Shown here: one piece after another, positions 30,586-33,696 of the stretch
How the letters are laid out: each line of letters begins with the position of its first letter
Position numbering within the stretch: the stretch's first letter is position 1
Notes under the pieces: generated by a model
Told to the model about the DNA's origin: nothing
The model's input: the letters and a program-made list of their open reading frames with translations, nothing else
Databases searched by the model: none
Virus record (IMG/VR): IMGVR_UViG_3300030419_005044
Location: 1-33,696 of that record
Length of the DNA stretch: 33,696 nucleotides
Source of the DNA: a virus
Strand: one strand, 5' to 3'
Made by a program: the position numbers and the translations under genes

Positions 30586-32136
30586 ATGGGAGAAATACAT
30601 ACTCTAGCGAGTGCTGGTAATTTAAAAGGGATCAAAAAAGCTTTAAACAACAAAAAGCTGTTTCTATCTTTAGATAAAGAGCAAGGTTGGAGTCCCTTGC
30701 ATTACGCGGCTAATTATAGTAAGGCTAAAATAGTACAGGTAATCCTAGACGCAGGAGTAAACCCTAATATAAAAAGCAAGCCGCCTGAAGGCCAAAAACA
30801 AAACGATTGGAATCTAGCCTTAGAAGAGAATAAAGAGAATAAGACTCCAATAGTTCATCCTATGGATGTTGCAGAAGGTCCACATCGAACTAAGATATTA
30901 AATAATCTAATAGCTAAAGGCGGGAAGTTTTGCGCGGAAGATTTAAACTTGCATCAAGCAGTTCAAATGCAAGACTTAGATGAGATAGAATGCCTACTAG
31001 AAGATGACTCTATAAAAATAAATGCAAGAGACGAGAGAGGATGGATGCCTATACATTATGCAGTTGAAATCGGTAATATAGATATACTAAAATTACTTGT
31101 TGATAATAAAGCTAACGTAAATGGTTCTACGTTTGAACCAGAGCTAGACCAACTTAACCCTTGGGAAATAGCTAATGATAACGGGAATGAGGAGATGTTA
31201 AAATATTTGGTCTCTAAAGGCGCAATGAAACATTCTGAGAGAGGCCAAGTAAAGTATAAGAAGCCCGCAGGCCAAATTAAAGTTGGCAATGACGAACCGG
31301 AATTCAAAGGACTAACATACGAAGACACCCCTAAGCAACCAGAAGGATTATTGGGCAAGTTATTCGAGTCTAAATCTGACAAAATAAAGAGACTAGAGGC
31401 GGCAGCCGCGCAGATGAAACAAAAAGAAGATCAGGCCGCCGAGGTTAGAAAGAAAATCCAACAAGAGGAAGAAAAGAAGAAAAGGCAACGAGTTATCAAG
31501 TGGAAGTGGGGAGAAGACCCTTTCAAGCTAAAAGGAGAGTCTTTAGTTTATGATAGCCCCTGCGAAGCACATACATACTTCATGGATATTGTAGGGTACT
31601 CAAATAAGAGTACAGCGGAGCAAAAAAAAGTCACAGACGAGCTTATATCTTATGTCAAAGGCACTGAAGGATTTCAACAAGCAAACAGGCAAGGCAAACT
31701 AATAATACTGCCAACAGGGGATGGCATGGCGCTGGTATTCTTCAATTCCGTTCATGCAGCGTTTAAGTGTGCGGTAGATGTCGGAAAGAAGACCTACAAG
31801 CACCCGCAGATAGGATTACGTAACGGAGTATACTCTGGACCTGTTGTTCCAGTCAAAGATATCAACGACAATCCAAATGTTTCTGGTTCAGGTATAAATA
31901 TGGCTCAGCGTTGCATGGACGCAGGAGACAATGACCATATACTTATATCTAATGGTGTCCATCAATACGTAAATCAAATGGATATCCCCGGCTTAAAGTT
32001 TGAAGACTGGGGTCCGGTTATAGTTAAGCACGGGTCAACAGTTCATATGTGGACTGCCTATGGGCCTAATTTTGGCAGAACTGAATTTCCTACATGGCGC
32101 GGCACAAAGAAAGCGGAGTTTAAAACTGATGAGTAG
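30586..32136 (+). CDS. Ankyrin-repeat / class III nucleotide cyclase fusion
   Basis: I place the start at ATG 30586, 516 residues. Residues 5-215 contain ankyrin repeats (GWSPLHYAANYSKAKIVQVI, then LDAGVNPNIK; GWMPIHYAVEIGNIDILKLL, then VDNKANVN). Residues 262-305 are a charged coiled coil. Residues 325-490 are a class III cyclase domain: YFMDIVGYSNKS (metal Asp334), LIILPTGDGMALVFF (Asp379), LRNGVYSGPV, and NVSGSGINMAQRCMDAGDND, with the transition-state pair Asn438 and Arg442 (N-x3-R). The two metal Asp and N-x3-R residues are intact, so catalysis is plausible. The usual Lys/Asp or Glu/Cys base-choosing positions do not match either enzyme type, so the product (cAMP, cGMP, cCMP, cUMP) cannot be named. 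Downstream gene overlaps by 8 bases. Confidence 0.82.
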   Translation: MGEIHTLASAGNLKGIKKALNNKKLFLSLDKEQGWSPLHYAANYSKAKIVQVILDAGVNPNIKSKPPEGQKQNDWNLALEENKENKTPIVHPMDVAEGPHRTKILNNLIAKGGKFCAEDLNLHQAVQMQDLDEIECLLEDDSIKINARDERGWMPIHYAVEIGNIDILKLLVDNKANVNGSTFEPELDQLNPWEIANDNGNEEMLKYLVSKGAMKHSERGQVKYKKPAGQIKVGNDEPEFKGLTYEDTPKQPEGLLGKLFESKSDKIKRLEAAAAQMKQKEDQAAEVRKKIQQEEEKKKRQRVIKWKWGEDPFKLKGESLVYDSPCEAHTYFMDIVGYSNKSTAEQKKVTDELISYVKGTEGFQQANRQGKLIILPTGDGMALVFFNSVHAAFKCAVDVGKKTYKHPQIGLRNGVYSGPVVPVKDINDNPNVSGSGINMAQRCMDAGDNDHILISNGVHQYVNQMDIPGLKFEDWGPVIVKHGSTVHMWTAYGPNFGRTEFPTWRGTKKAEFKTDE

Positions 32137-32293
32137 AACAACAAGAAAACATATAAATTATAAAACAGGTAAAGTGGAAAAAACAAGAGATAACAAACCG
32201 CGATGTCAATGCTGCTGCAACCCAAGGCATAGCGCTTTTGGCAACAAACAAGAAAAACTCACCATACAAGAGAGAAAAAAGAACAATGGCTAA
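32129..32293 (+). CDS. Small cysteine-containing basic protein
   Basis: A 54-residue protein from ATG 32129, which overlaps the cyclase stop by 8 bases. It is basic (MSRTTRKHINYKTGKVEKTR) with a CQCCC cluster near residues 29-33 and a charged C-terminus (NKQEKLTIQERKKNNG). The cysteine cluster may bind a metal. No family is recognised. Starting at 32060 would add 23 residues that overlap the cyclase, so I reject it. Confidence 0.5.
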   Translation: MSRTTRKHINYKTGKVEKTRDNKPRCQCCCNPRHSAFGNKQEKLTIQERKKNNG

Positions 32294-32405
32294 ACAAAGT
32301 AAACTGACTAAGTCTCCCCAATGGTGGAAGCATTTGCGTAAATATTGGAAAAGAAAATTTTGGAAACAAGAGAGGCAAAACAATAAAAAAGAAATGAATG
32401 AATGA
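32286..32405 (+). CDS. Very small basic Trp-rich protein
   Basis: A 39-residue protein: MAKQSKLTKSPQWWKHLRKY and then a Trp/Lys-rich tail (WKRKFWKQ). It overlaps the previous gene by 8 bases and the next by 4 (ATGA), which supports its being real despite its length. The amphipathic, cationic, Trp-rich composition would suit a membrane- or nucleic acid-binding peptide; function is unknown. Confidence 0.55.
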   Translation: MAKQSKLTKSPQWWKHLRKYWKRKFWKQERQNNKKEMNE

Positions 32406-32611
32406 AAATATATTGTATCACTTGGAAGGATGAGAGATGGAGCGCTGATAAAGATACATTAAAAGCTATAAATGAAATGATTAATCAAAATAATAAAACT
32501 AAAAATAAGCTGCAATTTCTCTTATTTATTCCTTATGCCATAGGTTTTGTTTATCACGGACTTATATCTTTTGTAAAATGGATTGTAAAAAAGTTAAAAC
32601 GTAATAGATGA
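32402..32611 (+). CDS. Small membrane protein
   Basis: A 69-residue protein starting in ATGA overlap with the gene before. Residues 1-35 are hydrophilic (ITWKDERWSADKDTLKAINE). Residues 38-58 (LQFLLFIPYAIGFVYHGLISF) are a membrane segment with a basic tail (KWIVKKLKRNR), so probably one pass with the tail in the cytoplasm. It could be a small holin or envelope protein; no family motif is seen. Confidence 0.55.
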   Translation: MKIYCITWKDERWSADKDTLKAINEMINQNNKTKNKLQFLLFIPYAIGFVYHGLISFVKWIVKKLKRNR

Positions 32612-32841
32612 AGTTCTTAAAAGAAGGATTAAAGTCATTGTTATTATTGGTTTTTATTTTAGTAGGTGTAATAATGTTTGAGGAAGATCCTGTAGAAGCT
32701 AAAGCTCGTAAGATACAGGAAAGGAGAGGCAATCTACGTACCGAACTCACTAGAGAAGAGAGAGATGAATACATGGAGTACCTAAGGTCGCTAAACGACT
32801 TTAACTATGAAAACCCAATCTACAAATGGACTATCGAATAA
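32608..32841 (+). CDS. Small N-terminally anchored membrane protein
   Basis: A 77-residue protein starting in ATGA overlap with the gene before. Residues 1-23 (MKFLKEGLKSLLLLVFILVG) form a signal-anchor. The rest is charged and helical (ARKIQERRGNLRTELTREER, DEYMEYLRSLNDF). This arrangement, an N-terminal anchor and a helical periplasmic arm, is like a short inner spanin or anchored accessory, but it is unproven. Confidence 0.55.
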   Translation: MKFLKEGLKSLLLLVFILVGVIMFEEDPVEAKARKIQERRGNLRTELTREERDEYMEYLRSLNDFNYENPIYKWTIE

Positions 32842-32995
32842 ATGGAGCATGGCTTCTGGCCTTACCGCCTGTTTCATTGTTCTCATGCTCTACTTTTTTA
32901 TTGACGATAAAAAACCTTTACTAGAAGAAGCTTTTCAAAATAAAACAAATTCTTTGAGTATACCACTTATGAGAACAGGATCGGGAGTAAGATGA
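32807..32995 (+). CDS. Small single-pass membrane protein
   Basis: A 62-residue frame starting at 32807, overlapping the previous gene by 35 bases. An alternative start at ATG 32849 (48 residues, MASGLTACF) leaves a 7-base gap and is equally plausible. A membrane segment (LTACFIVLMLYFFI) is followed by an acidic helical region. It ends in ATGA overlap with the His-rich lipoprotein. No family is recognised. Confidence 0.45.
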   Translation: MKTQSTNGLSNKWSMASGLTACFIVLMLYFFIDDKKPLLEEAFQNKTNSLSIPLMRTGSGVR

Positions 32996-33315
32996 AAAAA
33001 TACATTAAGGAACTTTTAATTACTTTTTTTATACTAATTGTTTTTGCATTTTCTACATGCGGTTGTGCAAACTGGGAAGTCGTAGAATGCGATCATCATC
33101 ATTGTAATCACCATCACCATTTTGATCATCACGTGGACCATCATCATTACCACCACTACACCCCTAGGCAAAGACATTATCACGAACATGTCACTAAGCA
33201 ACAGTCTAGGCCATCTAGGCCTGTACCTCCGAGCAGACCGGTATCTCCACCCTCAAGATCAATTAGCAAGGGCGTACCTCAGCCCCCATCAAGAGAACCA
33301 AGCAGGAAAGAATAA
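32992..33315 (+). CDS. Histidine-rich lipoprotein
   Basis: A 107-residue protein starting in ATGA overlap. Residues 1-24 are a signal peptide (KELLITFFILIVFAF) with a lipoprotein-type Cys at 23 or 25 (STCGCAN). Residues 34-66 hold 17 His in a run of HHH, HHHH, HH and HHH groups spaced by Asp, Tyr and Val, a strong Zn/Ni/Cu-binding composition. The C-terminal 40 residues are Pro/Ser/Arg-rich (SRPVPPSRPVSPPSRSIS). It is probably an outer-membrane- or periplasm-anchored metal-binding protein, made with neighbouring small membrane proteins; its role in infection is unknown. Confidence 0.65.
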   Translation: MKKYIKELLITFFILIVFAFSTCGCANWEVVECDHHHCNHHHHFDHHVDHHHYHHYTPRQRHYHEHVTKQQSRPSRPVPPSRPVSPPSRSISKGVPQPPSREPSRKE

Positions 33316-33473
33316 TGGCTAAAATCGCTAGAAAACGTAATTGGAAAGAGAAAACCGCAAGTATCTATTTGATAAATAAAAACGACCTAAAAGAACAATG
33401 GAAGAGTTACCTGATTATAGCAGCTGGAGTACCGATAGGATTCATAATGAGTATAATTATCTTGCTAAGATGA
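33315..33473 (+). CDS. Very small C-terminal-anchored membrane protein
   Basis: A 52-residue protein. Its ATG overlaps the previous stop as TAATG, and its TGA overlaps the next start as ATGA. The N-terminal half is basic and charged (MAKIARKRNWKEKTASIYLI, then NKNDLKEQWK), and residues 31-51 (SYLIIAAGVPIGFIMSIIIL) form a C-terminal membrane segment. The chained overlaps make the frame credible. Function is unknown. Confidence 0.55.
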   Translation: MAKIARKRNWKEKTASIYLINKNDLKEQWKSYLIIAAGVPIGFIMSIIILLR

Positions 33474-33691
33474 CTTTGTACACTCCCATAGGCGGATTAA
33501 TTCTATGTTTCCTCCTTCTTTTTCTTTCTACTGGCTGTAGCGGCACTTGGGTATGGCAGGAAGACTACCCTAAACATAGAACAATGTCTTTTAAGTGCCC
33601 GCGATGGAATTACAACGAGGCTTATGATGAGCTTCATCACATTTACACAACTAAACAACACGAACCTATCAATGTCAAAATTAAGAAATAG
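33470..33691 (+). CDS. Small lipoprotein
   Basis: A 73-residue protein. The start at 33470 forms the ATGA overlap and gives a clean signal peptide (MTLYTPIGGLILCFLLLFLS) with a lipobox LSTGC, so a lipoprotein with Cys22. The remaining 50 residues are aromatic and basic (TWVWQEDYPKHRTMSFKCPR). A start at 33398 would give a hydrophilic N-terminus and is not favoured. It may be an outer-spanin-like or envelope protein; no family match is certain. The window ends 5 bases later. Confidence 0.55.
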   Translation: MTLYTPIGGLILCFLLLFLSTGCSGTWVWQEDYPKHRTMSFKCPRWNYNEAYDELHHIYTTKQHEPINVKIKK

Positions 33692-33696
33692 TACTA

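Overview
The window is part of a tailed bacteriophage genome (Caudoviricetes), AT-rich and almost fully coding. It carries a large terminase subunit, a portal protein, a maturation protease with scaffold, a major capsid protein with its own terminator, several fibre-like virion proteins, a PhoH ATPase and a phage-type sigma factor. No gene identifies the host. Several lipobox proteins and an autotransporter-type heptosyltransferase domain suggest a Gram-negative host. I see no integrase, tRNA or CRISPR array, and no non-coding stretch longer than about 75 bases.

Layout. From 28.5 kb down to 1 nearly everything is on the minus strand and is read right to left: an MscS-like membrane protein and PhoH; a zinc ribbon, the sigma factor and a 2OG-Fe(II) oxygenase; a helical protein (candidate small terminase), an XPF/ERCC4-like nuclease and the large terminase; an SG-rich fibre protein, the portal, an FtsZ/tubulin-like GTPase and a strongly expressed virion protein followed by a terminator; two small proteins, the protease-scaffold, a decoration candidate and the major capsid protein followed by a terminator; a basic protein, a second SG-rich fibre protein and two lectin-like (LamG) proteins; then a sugar cluster (GT9, an unknown protein, a NodU-type carbamoyltransferase, a 1246-residue four-domain glycosyltransferase/methyltransferase, a DUF6165 protein); and finally a collagen-like Gly-X-Y protein that runs off the left edge.

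From 28.5 kb rightward most genes are on the plus strand: a second MscS-like protein, a TM/coiled-coil protein, a small collagen-like protein with a CxxC head, a GT25-like glycosyltransferase, an ankyrin-class III nucleotide cyclase fusion, and a tightly overlapping run of small membrane proteins and lipoproteins. Two of the small genes are under 60 codons.

How the parts may work together. Ser/Thr-rich collagen-like proteins beside O-heptosyltransferase-like, GT2/GT4, FkbM, carbamoyltransferase and GT25-like enzymes suggest that the phage glycosylates its own fibres. A short element, GTGTAATTAT-like, recurs just upstream of at least ten starts, including directly after both terminators. It is a candidate late promoter for the phage sigma factor. 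Where it lies 7 to 15 bases from the start, no Shine-Dalgarno is seen, so some messages may be leaderless. Other points of note are the FtsZ-like gene inside the capsid operon, the cyclase fusion, the divergent MscS-like pair and a nested scaffold start.
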